A DNA stretch of 21,754 nt from Clostridiales bacterium (GCA_004556395.1 SFHK01000039.1:1-21754), one strand, 5' to 3'. Positions 1 through 7,999 are shown, counted from the first letter of the stretch. A program made the numbers and translations. Notes: generated by a model from the letters alone, not told the origin.

Positions 1-477
1 GAACGACACCGTGATCTTGATAATCGCGATGAAGATTTCCTCCGGGAAATGGTGCGCGAACTCCGTCACGTCGTTCAGGTCGGTCGTGATGCGGCTCATC
101 AGCTGGCCGATCTTGGTGTTGTCGTAGTAGGAGTTCTGCAGCATCTGCAAATGGGAGAACATGTCCCGGCGCATATCGGTTTCAATCTGCGCGCCCATGT
201 TGTGTCCCACGGACTGCATATAATAGTTGGCCGCCGTGTCGATCACGCGCAGAAGCACGTACACGCCGCACATCGTCAGAATCAGGCGAACCGTGAGCGT
301 GGAAATGTCCGTCGTCGCGCGCTGGGTGATTTCGCGCACGATCATCGGCAGCACCAGCTCGCACAGCGTGGTCATCGACGCGCAGAACAGGTCGAACAGC
401 ATGACCGCCATGTGCGGCTTGAAGTACGGCGCGAACTTCCGCGCGAGATACAGATTTCGGTTTTTCGAGCGCTTCAT
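1..477 (-). CDS. ABC exporter, N-terminal transmembrane part (cut by window edge)
   Basis: The visible 159 codons encode the membrane half of a type-1 ABC exporter; the ATP-binding domain lies beyond the left edge. The start is the ATG at 477-475, giving MKRSKNRNLYLARKF. Two hydrophobic segments are visible at about residues 24-46 and 60-80. They are followed by the family-typical stretch with MRRDMFSHLQMLQ, YYDNTKIGQLMSR and TTDLNDV at about residues 103-140, the intracellular coupling region of half-size exporters such as MsbA and BmrA. The ATG overlaps the stop of the upstream glycosyltransferase as ATGA (477-474), so the two are probably translationally coupled. Exporters of this kind move lipids, peptides or drugs out of the cell; the substrate cannot be told from this fragment. 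A partner half-transporter may follow outside the window. Confidence 0.88.
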   Translation of the reverse strand, partial: MKRSKNRNLYLARKFAPYFKPHMAVMLFDLFCASMTTLCELVLPMIVREITQRATTDISTLTVRLILTMCGVYVLLRVIDTAANYYMQSVGHNMGAQIETDMRRDMFSHLQMLQNSYYDNTKIGQLMSRITTDLNDVTEFAHHFPEEIFIAIIKITVSF

Positions 478-1709
478 GCGTTTCCTCCCATCTCCCGCTC
501 CATGTCGGGCGTCTGCGCCTTATGCTGAATGGCCTTCCACTTCGGCGGGCCGGACAGGATGCTCGCCCAGTTCGCCAGCATCCACAGCGCCATAAACAGC
601 GGATACAGCACGATCGCCCGCGCCATCGGCTTCAGCCGCTTTCGTTCCAGCAGACAGATCAGAATCGCGAACGCCTGCATGGCGAGAATCGAAAGCAGCC
701 CCGAGCCCGCCGCCAGCAGAAGCATCGGAAGTACGTATTCCGGCGTGTGCGCCATATACACGATCATCGAAACGGCGGACATTATAAGCGGCAGAAGCCC
801 CAGCACCATGAAATACACGCTGCCAAACACCAGCGCCATATCCACGCACGGGAAGGAATGCTTCTTCAGAAGCTGTTTGAAATAATACTTCTTGCACTGA
901 TACGCGCCGCTGAACCAGCGCATGCGCTGCACCAGCGCGTCGCGCAGACGCTCCGGCTGCTCGTCGTAGGTGATGGCGTTGTCCATCCAGTACACGCGCT
1001 CGCCGCGAAGCGCGCACTGCGCCGTGTACTCCAGATCCTCCGTGAGCGAATGAATGTCATAGCCCGTCTCGCGCAGAAGCGAGGCCGACACCATGAAGCC
1101 GGTGCCGTTCAGCGCCGCGGACGTGCCAAGCGTGCGCCGGGCGTGATTATACAGGCGATCCATAAACCAGTAAAAAACGCTGGACGCGCCCGAAACCCAG
1201 TTCGCGTGCGGATTCTTGCTGTCGCGATAGCCCTGCGCGATGCGCGCGCCGGCGTTCAGCGCGTCGTTCACCGCCTGAAAGAAATTCGGGTCGGCGATGT
1301 TGTCCGCGTCAAACACGCAGAACGCGTCGAATTCGTCCTCCGCGAGCAGCTGGCGGAACGCGCTTTCCAGCGCCTCGCCCTTCGAATGCACGTCCCTGTC
1401 CACATGCAGGATGCGCGCGCCGGCGCGCCGCGCCGCGCCCTCGGTATCGTCGGTACAGTTGTTCGGCACCACGATCACCGCGGACAGCTCCTTTGGATAG
1501 CGCTGGCTGACAAGGCTGTGCACCAGCTGGCCGATTACGGCCTCCTCGTTGCGCGCCGCAACGAGCGCCGCAATGCGCTGACACGGCCGCGTCTCCGGGA
1601 ATTGATTTTTTCTCTTTTTCAGGCCAAAAACGGCAATCACCGCGTAAAACAGGCCGTATACGCCCAGCAGGAGTCCCATGATCGTCGATAACGTATCCAG
1701 TACAGGCAC
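474..1709 (-). CDS. Membrane glycosyltransferase family 2
   Basis: A 411-residue processive-type GT2 enzyme, probably transferring sugar from a nucleotide sugar to a surface polysaccharide or glycolipid at the membrane. One membrane segment lies at residues 9-29. The cytosolic GT-A domain has VAARNEE at 51-57, the DAD metal and nucleotide site at 134-136 (FDADN), TED at 223-225 and the Q-x-x-RW motif at 261-265 (QRMRW). Three further membrane segments lie between about 280 and 390. This motif set is shared with hyaluronan and cellulose synthase-like enzymes. The start is GTG at 1709, eight or so bases after AGAGGTGA (1721-1714). An ATG-less start is accepted because the ribosome site and promoter both fit it. 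The stop overlaps the exporter start by ATGA. The acceptor and product are unknown; with the exporter it may make and move one envelope compound. Confidence 0.88.
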   Translation of the reverse strand: MPVLDTLSTIMGLLLGVYGLFYAVIAVFGLKKRKNQFPETRPCQRIAALVAARNEEAVIGQLVHSLVSQRYPKELSAVIVVPNNCTDDTEGAARRAGARILHVDRDVHSKGEALESAFRQLLAEDEFDAFCVFDADNIADPNFFQAVNDALNAGARIAQGYRDSKNPHANWVSGASSVFYWFMDRLYNHARRTLGTSAALNGTGFMVSASLLRETGYDIHSLTEDLEYTAQCALRGERVYWMDNAITYDEQPERLRDALVQRMRWFSGAYQCKKYYFKQLLKKHSFPCVDMALVFGSVYFMVLGLLPLIMSAVSMIVYMAHTPEYVLPMLLLAAGSGLLSILAMQAFAILICLLERKRLKPMARAIVLYPLFMALWMLANWASILSGPPKWKAIQHKAQTPDMEREMGGNA

Positions 1710-1726
1710 ACAATCACCTCTCTGTG

Positions 1727-1755
1727 ATTATACTCCCTCCGCGCGAAATCCGCAA
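1727..1755 (-). promoter_or_regulatory. Sigma-A-type promoter for the glycosyltransferase gene
   Basis: On the minus strand TTGCGG (1755-1750) is followed by a 17-bp spacer and a perfect TATAAT (1732-1727). The predicted transcript begins about 1720, so the leader is only about 11 bases and the ribosome binding site would sit at its very 5' end. Confidence 0.55.
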
Positions 1756-1806
1756 TGTTGCGCCTTCAAACTCAACCTGCGCTTAATGATCCGGCGGGCG
1801 CGGGGC

Positions 1807-1835
1807 TTGAAATGCCCTTCAAAAACGACTATAAT
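1807..1835 (+). promoter_or_regulatory. Strong sigma-A-type promoter for the RNase H-like/TPR operon
   Basis: TTGAAA (1807-1812), a 17-bp spacer and a perfect TATAAT (1830-1835). It lies just before AAAGGAG (1849-1855) and the ATG at 1864, and is about 50 bp from the oppositely facing glycosyltransferase promoter. Confidence 0.8.
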
Positions 1836-1863
1836 AAAGGAAGAAAACAAAGGAGCCCTGCCC

Positions 1864-3030
1864 ATGCCCTCAAGCCTGATGCGAAAGCTGAACGCCATGC
1901 GCGAAGGCGCGCCCAAACCGGCGGCGCGTCCGTCCCGGCCGCTGATCGTGCGCACGCACGCCGAGGCGGCGGACGCGCGCCTGTATTCGCTGCCGCCCGC
2001 GGCGCTGCGGCGGCTGGGCTACACCGGCGCGGCGTTCCATCCGGAGCGCGCGCTGTTTCTGGACACGGAAACCACGGGACTGGCGGGCGCGGGCACGGTG
2101 GCGTTTCTGGTGGGCGTGGGCTTCGTGTCAAACGGCGTGCTCACGGTTCGGCAGTATCTGATGCCGGACTACGCCGCCGAGGACGAGCTGATCGACCGTC
2201 TTGCGGAGCTGTTCACGAAGTTCGATACCATCGTTCACTTTAACGGCTGCACGTTCGATATGCCTCTTCTGAAGGGGCGCTTCATCCTGCGGCGGCGGGA
2301 AAGCGACTGGAAGGAGCTCGTCCAGCTCGATCTGCTAAAGGCCGCCCGCCGGGCATGGAAGCTGCGGCTGGGCAGCTGCCGCCTTTCCAGCCTTGAGGAA
2401 CGCATTCTGGGCTATCCCCGCGAGGACGATATTCCCGGCGCGGAGATTCCCGCCCGCTACTTCGAGGCCGTGAAAACCGGCGACCTGTCCGGACTCGAGG
2501 ACGTGCTGCGTCACAACCTTCAGGACATCGTGACGCTGACGACCCTTCTGTGCGTGCTGGCGGAAACCTACGCCGAGCCGGAAAAGGCCGCCGACCGCAT
2601 CGATCTGTTCAGTCTGGGGAAGGATCTGGAAAGGCAGGGCGAGCTGAAGCAGGCGCGAAGGCTGTATCATCTGGCCGCCGTGCCGCGCGCCGTCGCCACC
2701 GCCGCCGACCTGAAGGGCGAAAAATACGCGGGCGAAGCCAACCTGCGCCTGTTTCACCTGTATCGCCGGCAGGGCGAATGGGAAAAGGCGGAGGAAACGC
2801 TGTTGAGCATGCTTCGCCGCAGGCAGATGGGGCGCGTTCCGTCTTTGGAGCTGTGCAAGCTGTATGAACATCGCTTGAAACGGCCGGGAGACGCATTGAA
2901 GCTGGCCGAAAATCTGCTGAAGGACTGTCCGGCAGACGAGCGCGCCGCGCTCGAGCACCGCGTCGAACGCCTGAAGCGAAAAGTAAGGGAATCAGGAGGA
3001 AACGATCATGGGATTCATGGCAAACTTTAA
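1864..3030 (+). CDS. YprB-type ribonuclease H-like 3'-5' exonuclease domain protein
   Basis: A 388-residue protein with a DEDD-superfamily nuclease fold as in Bacillus YprB. Visible acidic motifs are LDTETTGL (D67, E69), the second motif with FNGCTFD (D132), LDLL (D156) and HNLQDIVTL (H217, D221), which together match a two-metal exonuclease site. The family is thought to act on nucleic acid ends; its substrate is not established. The C-terminal part (about 250-370) is helical and TPR-like, with repeated R/Q-GE-W/L segments. The frame is open further upstream, but the ATG at 1864 is preferred because AAAGGAG stands 8 bases before it and the promoter lies at 1807-1835. Its last 23 bases overlap the start of the TPR gene, so both are one operon. 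Confidence 0.85.
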   Translation: MPSSLMRKLNAMREGAPKPAARPSRPLIVRTHAEAADARLYSLPPAALRRLGYTGAAFHPERALFLDTETTGLAGAGTVAFLVGVGFVSNGVLTVRQYLMPDYAAEDELIDRLAELFTKFDTIVHFNGCTFDMPLLKGRFILRRRESDWKELVQLDLLKAARRAWKLRLGSCRLSSLEERILGYPREDDIPGAEIPARYFEAVKTGDLSGLEDVLRHNLQDIVTLTTLLCVLAETYAEPEKAADRIDLFSLGKDLERQGELKQARRLYHLAAVPRAVATAADLKGEKYAGEANLRLFHLYRRQGEWEKAEETLLSMLRRRQMGRVPSLELCKLYEHRLKRPGDALKLAENLLKDCPADERAALEHRVERLKRKVRESGGNDHGIHGKL

Positions 3031-3748
3031 GGGCCGCAGAGCCTATTCCACGCATATCCGCGGCAATCAGGCCATCGACAAGGGCGACATCGCGAAGGCC
3101 GCAGAGCTGCACAAGCAGGCGCTCAAGCTGTATTCCGAGGCCTACGAAGCCGGCTGCCGCGACGTAAACGTCGTAATGGCATACGGCGTGCTTCTGATGC
3201 GCTTCGGCGAATACGAGAAGGCGCGCGACCTGCTTCTGAGCTGCGAGCACATGCCCGGGCTCGACGCGAAGAGCAAAAAGCAGCTTCGCATCAACTACAG
3301 CGTGTGCCAGTGGCGGCTGGGCAACCTCGACCGCGCCATCGAGCTGATGGAGGAAGCCGCCTCCAACGGCAAGACCGCCATGATCTACACCACGCTGGGC
3401 TACTACTACATCGAGCGCGGCATCCAGACCGGCGACTTCGCGCAGGCCATCGCCTTCAATCAGGAGGCCTATGAATACGACGAGGAGGACGCGGGCGTGC
3501 TGGACAACCTCGGCCAGCTGTACTATGCCATGGGCGAAACGGACAAGGCCTACGACTATTTCAAACGCGCCTTTGAGCAGAAGCCCTCGCAGGTGCCCAC
3601 GCTGTACTTCATCGCCAAGATGAACCACGAAAAGGGCGACGACGAAAAGGCCCGCGGCTTCATCAAAAAGTGCCTTGAAGGCAACTTCTCCGCGCTGTGC
3701 TCCATCTCCCGCGAACAGGCGCTGGCGCTGGCCGACGAAATCGGCTGA
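3008..3748 (+). CDS. Tetratricopeptide repeat protein
   Basis: A 246-residue soluble helical protein with tandem TPR units. Clear repeats include the stretch with AYGVLLMRFGEYEKA (about residues 58-72), CQWRLGNLDRAIELMEEA (about 101-118), TTLGYYYIERG, and LDNLGQLYYAMGETDKAYDYF (about 163-183). There is no signal peptide or membrane segment, so it is likely a cytosolic scaffold or adaptor. The start ATG at 3008 follows AGGAGGA (2994-3000) and lies inside the end of the RNase H-like gene, which argues for coupled translation and a shared role. The upstream protein itself has a TPR-like tail, so the two may bind each other or a common partner; that is inference. A hairpin terminator follows at 3784-3822. 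Confidence 0.85.
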   Translation: MGFMANFKGRRAYSTHIRGNQAIDKGDIAKAAELHKQALKLYSEAYEAGCRDVNVVMAYGVLLMRFGEYEKARDLLLSCEHMPGLDAKSKKQLRINYSVCQWRLGNLDRAIELMEEAASNGKTAMIYTTLGYYYIERGIQTGDFAQAIAFNQEAYEYDEEDAGVLDNLGQLYYAMGETDKAYDYFKRAFEQKPSQVPTLYFIAKMNHEKGDDEKARGFIKKCLEGNFSALCSISREQALALADEIG

Positions 3749-3783
3749 AAACCGCTTCGTCAACCGCGTGAACCCATTTTGAT

Positions 3784-3822
3784 AAACCGCCCGTGAAGCT
3801 TTGCGGATTCACGGGCGGTTTT
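3784..3822. terminator. Hairpin terminator between convergent genes
   Basis: AAACCGCCCGTGAA (3784-3797) pairs with TTCACGGGCGGTTT (3808-3821) around a 10-base loop. A short T run follows on the plus strand and TTTATC on the minus strand, so it can end both the TPR operon and the convergent glycosidase gene. Confidence 0.8.
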
Positions 3823-3852
3823 CAATCTATCCTCGGCCCCTCTTTCATGCGC

Positions 3853-5967
3853 TCACGCGTTCCGCACGATCTCAAGCATGCGCGTTTCGCCGAAACGCAT
3901 ACGCAGCTCGGTATAGGTTTCGTTGCCCTCAAGCACCTCGCCCGTAAACGCATCCTTCAGCGCGCCCTTGCCCGGCACGTAGATGCGTTTGGTTCCGTCC
4001 GACGCGGCGTGCAGCGCGATATAGCGCGTATCGGCCGCCACAGGATCGCCGGAGTAATTATAGATATGACCGCCGGACAGCGCAATCATCTCGCGCAGCA
4101 ACGCGGCAGGCACGCACGGCGCAAGACTCCAGAACACCTGATACTCGGCTTCCCTGCGCATCACGACGCCGGGACGGCCGTCCTCCAACCGCGCCAGCAC
4201 CACGTCGCCCCGCGCCGGTTCGATTTCCACGTCCGGCAGCGCCGGCTCACAGGTCGGGAACGTCTGATTTTTCCACACGCAGCGCGCCGTCATCGTACCC
4301 TCGCCCTCACGCACATCGAAGCCGGTCGTTTCCTTCATACCGCCGCCATAAAAACCCGGCAGCAGCACAAACAGCACTGAGCGCCCGCCGCGCTTCCATT
4401 TCTCAAGCGCCGCGCGCTGCCGCTCCGTCAGCCGCGCGGGCGCGAGCAGCACCGCCATGCGGTACTCATCCGGCGACACGCGTTCCAGATCGTCCAGCAT
4501 ATAGCTGTGATAGCCCGCGCCGGCCGCGCCAAGCTCCACCATCTGGTCGGGAATCAGCGCGGCCAGCGTGCCGCCCGCCGACGGCGCGAAATGGTTCGGC
4601 GCGTCCTCATCCACGAATACACACACCGCGGAAACCGGCCTTTCCGCCGCGTCCGTCAGCGACGCGCGCGCAATTTCCGCGGCGCGGCGCTGGAAGGCCA
4701 TGTATCCCGGTCGATCGTACCAGTCGCCGCAGATGTCAAACCACCACAGGGCGGCGGAATGCGTCAGAATGTCCGCCAGCGCGCGCGTCATCTGACCCAG
4801 CGAACCCTCCACCGTTTGCGGCCCCAGCCACACCGGACCGTCGTAAATGTCGTTCGCCACGGGGCTGGCATGCGGCAGGCTTTTGCTGAGCGGCTCGGAA
4901 AGCGATGTGCGCACGTCCGCTTCCACAAAAAAAGGCTTTTCATGCAGCCGCGCCGCGTCCAGCGCCGCCTGAAAGCCCCAGTGAATGCCCTGTGCGCGGG
5001 CGCGCGAATAGGCAAACGGACTGGCAAGGAAGTCGATTTCCTTATCTGCCAGCAGGACGGACATATCGTTGTGCGCGTGTTCCGGCCAGCAGAGCACCAT
5101 GTTTCCGTAGAAAATGCCCATCACCTGCCGGTGTCCGGTAACGCGCTTGGCCGCGCGCACCAGCTTCTGCGCGAAGGCGGATACCTCCCGACTGTAGAAC
5201 CGGTAATAATCGATCGTGCGCGCCTCCGCGATTCCATCGCGAAGATCGCCCCTCCAGCCATACGCGCGCTCGGCGGGCGTGGGAATGCGCGCGTCCTGAA
5301 AGCCGCCCAGACGCGTATGCCACGCTTCGTTCAGCCGGTCAATCGTTTCGTATTTCTCCTCCAGCCAGAGCGCGAACGCCTCGCAGGACGCCTCGGAATA
5401 GTCCTGAAACTGATGCGCGTGAATCGTGGGACGGATGAACTCCTCGGTATTGCCCGCGGCCAGATGCCAGCCGATCACATAGCGATCCCAGCCGCTCTCC
5501 TCCAGCCAGCGCTGAAAGCGCTCCATTACGTGCGAACACGCGGCCAGCCATTCCCCCGATGAGAAGGACAGATGCACGCTCATCCCCTGCGCGTCCCGAC
5601 ACTGTGCCCGCGGGTGCGCGTCCTCCCACCATTTCGGCATTTCCAGCATCAGTCGGGGCAGAAGATAGATTTCCCCCGGCCGGCTGTCCCCGACGATCCG
5701 GCGAAAGTCCTCGTCCGCAGCGCTGAAATCAAACCGGTCGCCCTCCCGATAGAAACCGGGACGGAACGACCGAAGCGCCGTAATCTGGTTGATGCCGCGG
5801 TCGCCCGCGTATACGCCGGTGCTGAACAGCCGAACGCCGACTTTCTTGAAGTCCTCATATTTCGCCTTTTCCGGCTGATAGGAAAGGTACGCATACATCG
5901 GCACTCGATCGCCGTTTACGTTGATCACAAACCCGTTTTCACACTTTTCAACGCGGCTTTCCAGCAT
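3853..5967 (-). CDS. GH42-like glycoside hydrolase (clan GH-A), function uncertain
   Basis: A 704-residue cytosolic protein without a signal peptide. The N-terminal half reads as a (beta/alpha)8 barrel related to GH42 beta-galactosidases. WHLAAGNTEEF holds the likely acid/base E175 after strand 4, and FFVEADVR holds the likely nucleophile E349 after strand 7. A Rossmann-like middle region (about 470-560, with VFVDEDAPNH and LLPGFYGGG) resembles the GH42 trimerisation domain, and a beta-rich tail follows. The GNTEE motif differs from the NE motif of classical GH42 enzymes, so substrate assignment as beta-galactoside is weak. The ATG at 5967 is chosen because the only longer start (TTG at 6024) lies inside the terminator at 6009-6053. 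A purine-rich GGGGGCGG precedes this ATG but is not a strong ribosome site, and no clear promoter is seen. Confidence 0.72.
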   Translation of the reverse strand: MLESRVEKCENGFVINVNGDRVPMYAYLSYQPEKAKYEDFKKVGVRLFSTGVYAGDRGINQITALRSFRPGFYREGDRFDFSAADEDFRRIVGDSRPGEIYLLPRLMLEMPKWWEDAHPRAQCRDAQGMSVHLSFSSGEWLAACSHVMERFQRWLEESGWDRYVIGWHLAAGNTEEFIRPTIHAHQFQDYSEASCEAFALWLEEKYETIDRLNEAWHTRLGGFQDARIPTPAERAYGWRGDLRDGIAEARTIDYYRFYSREVSAFAQKLVRAAKRVTGHRQVMGIFYGNMVLCWPEHAHNDMSVLLADKEIDFLASPFAYSRARAQGIHWGFQAALDAARLHEKPFFVEADVRTSLSEPLSKSLPHASPVANDIYDGPVWLGPQTVEGSLGQMTRALADILTHSAALWWFDICGDWYDRPGYMAFQRRAAEIARASLTDAAERPVSAVCVFVDEDAPNHFAPSAGGTLAALIPDQMVELGAAGAGYHSYMLDDLERVSPDEYRMAVLLAPARLTERQRAALEKWKRGGRSVLFVLLPGFYGGGMKETTGFDVREGEGTMTARCVWKNQTFPTCEPALPDVEIEPARGDVVLARLEDGRPGVVMRREAEYQVFWSLAPCVPAALLREMIALSGGHIYNYSGDPVAADTRYIALHAASDGTKRIYVPGKGALKDAFTGEVLEGNETYTELRMRFGETRMLEIVRNA

Positions 5968-6008
5968 TCGCGCCGCCCCCGTTCTCGCATGATCGATTAT
6001 CCAAATAC

Positions 6009-6053
6009 AAAAACGCCATGGCAAATTCGGAGAACCCTCCGCTTCGCCATGGC
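6009..6053 (-). terminator. Intrinsic terminator after the NagB-like gene
   Basis: On the minus strand GCCATGGC (6053-6046) pairs with GCCATGGC (6022-6015), and an inner CGGAG/CTCCG pair (6041-6037 and 6032-6028) closes a 4-base loop. TTTTT follows at 6013-6009. It separates the dehydrogenase-NagB unit from the glycosidase gene downstream. Confidence 0.85.
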
Positions 6054-6060
6054 TGCCATC

Positions 6061-6816
6061 TTACAGAAGCGCAGCGCTGTCCGGGTCGAGATACATCGTC
6101 GTGCCGTCCAGCTCGCGCATCACGGTGGCGGGGCAGGCTTCGCCGATGGGATCGTTCACCGTGCGGCGCACAGCCTCGGCCTTCGTGGGCGCGGGCACCA
6201 CGCAGAAGCGGTACGCCGCGGACGCGAGCTGCGTCACCGTCAGCGTCAGCGCCATTTCGGGCACGTCGTCAAACGTCGGGAAGCAGCCGTCGTGTACCTG
6301 CTGCATGCGGCACACGTCGTCCAGCTTCACGGGCTTCATGCGCAGCGGGTCATGGAAATCCGCCACCGGCGGGTCGTTGAACGCGATATGGCCGTTTTCT
6401 CCAATGCCCATCACCACGATGTCCACCGGGTAATTTTCCAGCAGCGCTGAATAGCGTGCGCATTCGGCCTCCGCGCCCTCGGAGCCGTCGATCAGGTTGA
6501 CCGAGCGCAGCGGCACGTGGTCGAACAGCGCGTTTTTGAGGAACTCGGAAAATCTCTGCGGCGCGCCCTTGGGCAGGCCCACGTATTCATCCATGTGGAA
6601 CGCGTTCACGCGGTTCCACTCGATGGTTTTGTCGGCCTTCAGCGCCGCCAGTACCTCGTTCTGCGACGGCGCGGCGGCAAAAATCATGTTGATCGTTTCC
6701 TTCGTTTCCAGCAGCTTCCTCATGCACGCGGCGACGTCCGCCGCGGCGGCCGCGCCCATTTCCGCGCGGCTGTCATAGATTTTCACGGCCAGCTTTCCGG
6801 CCTGCAGGCTCTTCAT
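6061..6816 (-). CDS. nagB: Glucosamine-6-phosphate deaminase-like protein (NagB family)
   Basis: A 251-residue sugar-phosphate isomerase of the NagB/6-phosphogluconolactonase fold, expected to convert glucosamine-6-phosphate to fructose-6-phosphate and ammonia in the cytosol. FHMDEYVGL holds D76 (E. coli D72). GIGENGHIAFNDPP holds N141 and H143, and D148 where most members have Glu. Asn in place of E. coli D141 is normal in Bacillus NagB, but Asp for E148 and AAAPSQNE in place of the usual phosphate loop mark a divergent subfamily, so the exact substrate is open. The ATG at 6816 follows GGAGGG; a longer frame upstream overlaps the dehydrogenase gene and is unlikely. It starts 16 bases after the dehydrogenase stop and ends just before an intrinsic terminator, so the two genes form one transcript. 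Confidence 0.78.
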   Translation of the reverse strand: MKSLQAGKLAVKIYDSRAEMGAAAAADVAACMRKLLETKETINMIFAAAPSQNEVLAALKADKTIEWNRVNAFHMDEYVGLPKGAPQRFSEFLKNALFDHVPLRSVNLIDGSEGAEAECARYSALLENYPVDIVVMGIGENGHIAFNDPPVADFHDPLRMKPVKLDDVCRMQQVHDGCFPTFDDVPEMALTLTVTQLASAAYRFCVVPAPTKAEAVRRTVNDPIGEACPATVMRELDGTTMYLDPDSAALL

Positions 6817-6832
6817 ACGCACCCTCCGGCTC

Positions 6833-7777
6833 TCATTTGTTGTACTTGTAGAAGCCCTCTCCGGCAGACATGCCCAGCTTGCCCTCGTCGATGTACTTCC
6901 TGAGCATCTTCTCCATGCCCTTGAAGTTGTACGGCGCAAGGAAGGAGGGAATCTTCACATACATCTTCACGATGTTGTGCGCCGTGGTCAGACCCACGGT
7001 ATCGAGAATCTGGAACGGGCCCTTCGGCGCGCCGGTGCCCAGCGTCCACGCCTTGTCGATGCTCTCCGGGTCGGAAACGCCGTTCACAAACAGATCCATG
7101 CCGGAGAACAGCAGCGGCACGAGCATGGAATTCAGAAGGTAGCCGCTCTTTTCCTTGCGCACGGGCAGCGGAATCATGCGGATTTCCTCGGCGAACTTCA
7201 TAACCTCGTCGAAGTACCTGGGTTCCGTCTTCGCCTGCGCCATGATCTCGGCGGTGTTGTTCTTCCAGATGGAATTGGCGAAGTGCAGCGACAGGAATTT
7301 TTCCGGGCGGCCGGTGTACTTGGCCATCTTGGAGGGCAAAAGCGTGGAGGAATTGGTGACCAGCACGGTCTTCTCCGGCAAATGCGGCGCTAACTTCCTG
7401 TAGAACTCGATCTTGTCGTCCAGATTTTCCGCCATGGACTCGATCACAAGGTCGGCATCCGCCACGGCCCTGGCCATGTCGAGCTCCAGCTTCAGGCCGT
7501 TGTAGGCGTTCTCCGCCTTCTTCAGGCATTCGTCCTTGTCAAAGGTATCGAAATCGGCAAGGCCGCGCGCCCAGTTCGCGGGCGTCTGACCCTCGGGCAT
7601 GGCCATCTTTTCGATGGTCTCAAAATACACGTCCTTCAGGTGGTCGAGCTTCGGCTGCGTGCGGGTAATGCTGCCCTCGCTGCGCAGCCAGATGGTCACG
7701 TCAAAGCCACAGTACGCCGCCTGATAGGCAATCTGGCTGCCCAGCACACCGCCGCCAGCCACAACAATCTTTTTCAT
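6833..7777 (-). CDS. 3-hydroxyacyl-CoA dehydrogenase family protein
   Basis: A 314-residue NAD-dependent dehydrogenase. The Rossmann N-terminus has GGGVLGSQIA (8-17). The catalytic pair is recognisable as H165 in SLHFANS and E177, with the same spacing of 12 as in classical enzymes. SSTLLPS (143-149) matches the substrate loop, and the C-terminal domain ends in GKLGMSAGEGFYKY. Family members reduce or oxidise 3-hydroxyacyl-CoA; a side branch (lambda-crystallin/gulonate dehydrogenase type) acts on sugar acids. HFANSIW replaces the usual HFFNP, and the partner gene is a sugar-phosphate deaminase, so a non-lipid substrate is worth considering. The ATG at 7777 follows GGGGAGAGG. A -10 element lies at 7823-7818. 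Confidence 0.82.
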   Translation of the reverse strand: MKKIVVAGGGVLGSQIAYQAAYCGFDVTIWLRSEGSITRTQPKLDHLKDVYFETIEKMAMPEGQTPANWARGLADFDTFDKDECLKKAENAYNGLKLELDMARAVADADLVIESMAENLDDKIEFYRKLAPHLPEKTVLVTNSSTLLPSKMAKYTGRPEKFLSLHFANSIWKNNTAEIMAQAKTEPRYFDEVMKFAEEIRMIPLPVRKEKSGYLLNSMLVPLLFSGMDLFVNGVSDPESIDKAWTLGTGAPKGPFQILDTVGLTTAHNIVKMYVKIPSFLAPYNFKGMEKMLRKYIDEGKLGMSAGEGFYKYNK

Positions 7778-7817
7778 GAGCAATCCTCTCCCCGTCCCGT
7801 ATTGAAATCGCATTTTT

Positions 7818-7823
7818 ATTATA
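7818..7823 (-). promoter_or_regulatory. Probable -10 element for the dehydrogenase-NagB operon
   Basis: A perfect TATAAT (7823-7818) stands about 40 bp before the ATG at 7777. No good -35 hexamer is seen at 16-18 bp, so the promoter may depend on an activator. Confidence 0.45.
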
Positions 7824-7929
7824 GCCCATGATGTTTAAGCCTGTTCGGTGCTTTTCCCGAACGTTTCAGAAAACTGCCCCCTCCCCCGGCTCCGTTCGCC
7901 GAAAAATCGCCGATTTCGCGCCCTTCGCA

Positions 7930-7949
7930 AAACAGACCTCGGTCTGTTT
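7930..7949. repeat. Perfect 9-bp inverted repeat, role unknown
   Basis: AAACAGACC (7930-7938) and GGTCTGTTT (7941-7949) are perfect arms around two bases. It lies between the nucleotidase terminator and the dehydrogenase promoter, in a 220-bp region that otherwise holds no gene. It could be an operator or a back-up terminator for the nucleotidase gene. Confidence 0.5.
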
Positions 7950-7955
7950 AGCGGC

Positions 7956-7989
7956 AAAAATAAGCGGCCTGCCAGGCTGACAGGCCGCT
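7956..7989 (-). terminator. Intrinsic terminator of the 5'-nucleotidase gene
   Basis: On the minus strand AGCGGCCTG (7989-7981) pairs with CAGGCCGCT (7971-7963) over a 9-base loop, then TATTTTT (7962-7956) follows. It begins 10 bp after the stop codon. Confidence 0.9.
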
Positions 7990-7999
7990 GGAAAGAGGA

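Noticed and set aside
522..1691. Long plus-strand open frame opposite the glycosyltransferase gene
   Set aside because: Arg/His/Ala-rich mirror frame caused by high GC; the minus strand has full GT2 motifs, a ribosome site and a promoter.
2609..3763. Long minus-strand frame opposite the RNase H-like and TPR genes
   Set aside because: Mirror frame spanning two real plus-strand genes and their overlap.
5968..6024. N-terminal extension of the GH42-like protein from a TTG
   Set aside because: The extension would be encoded by the terminator hairpin of the upstream gene.
7847..7955. Riboswitch upstream of the dehydrogenase operon
   Set aside because: The small dyads do not form a recognisable aptamer and the region lies upstream of the likely -10.
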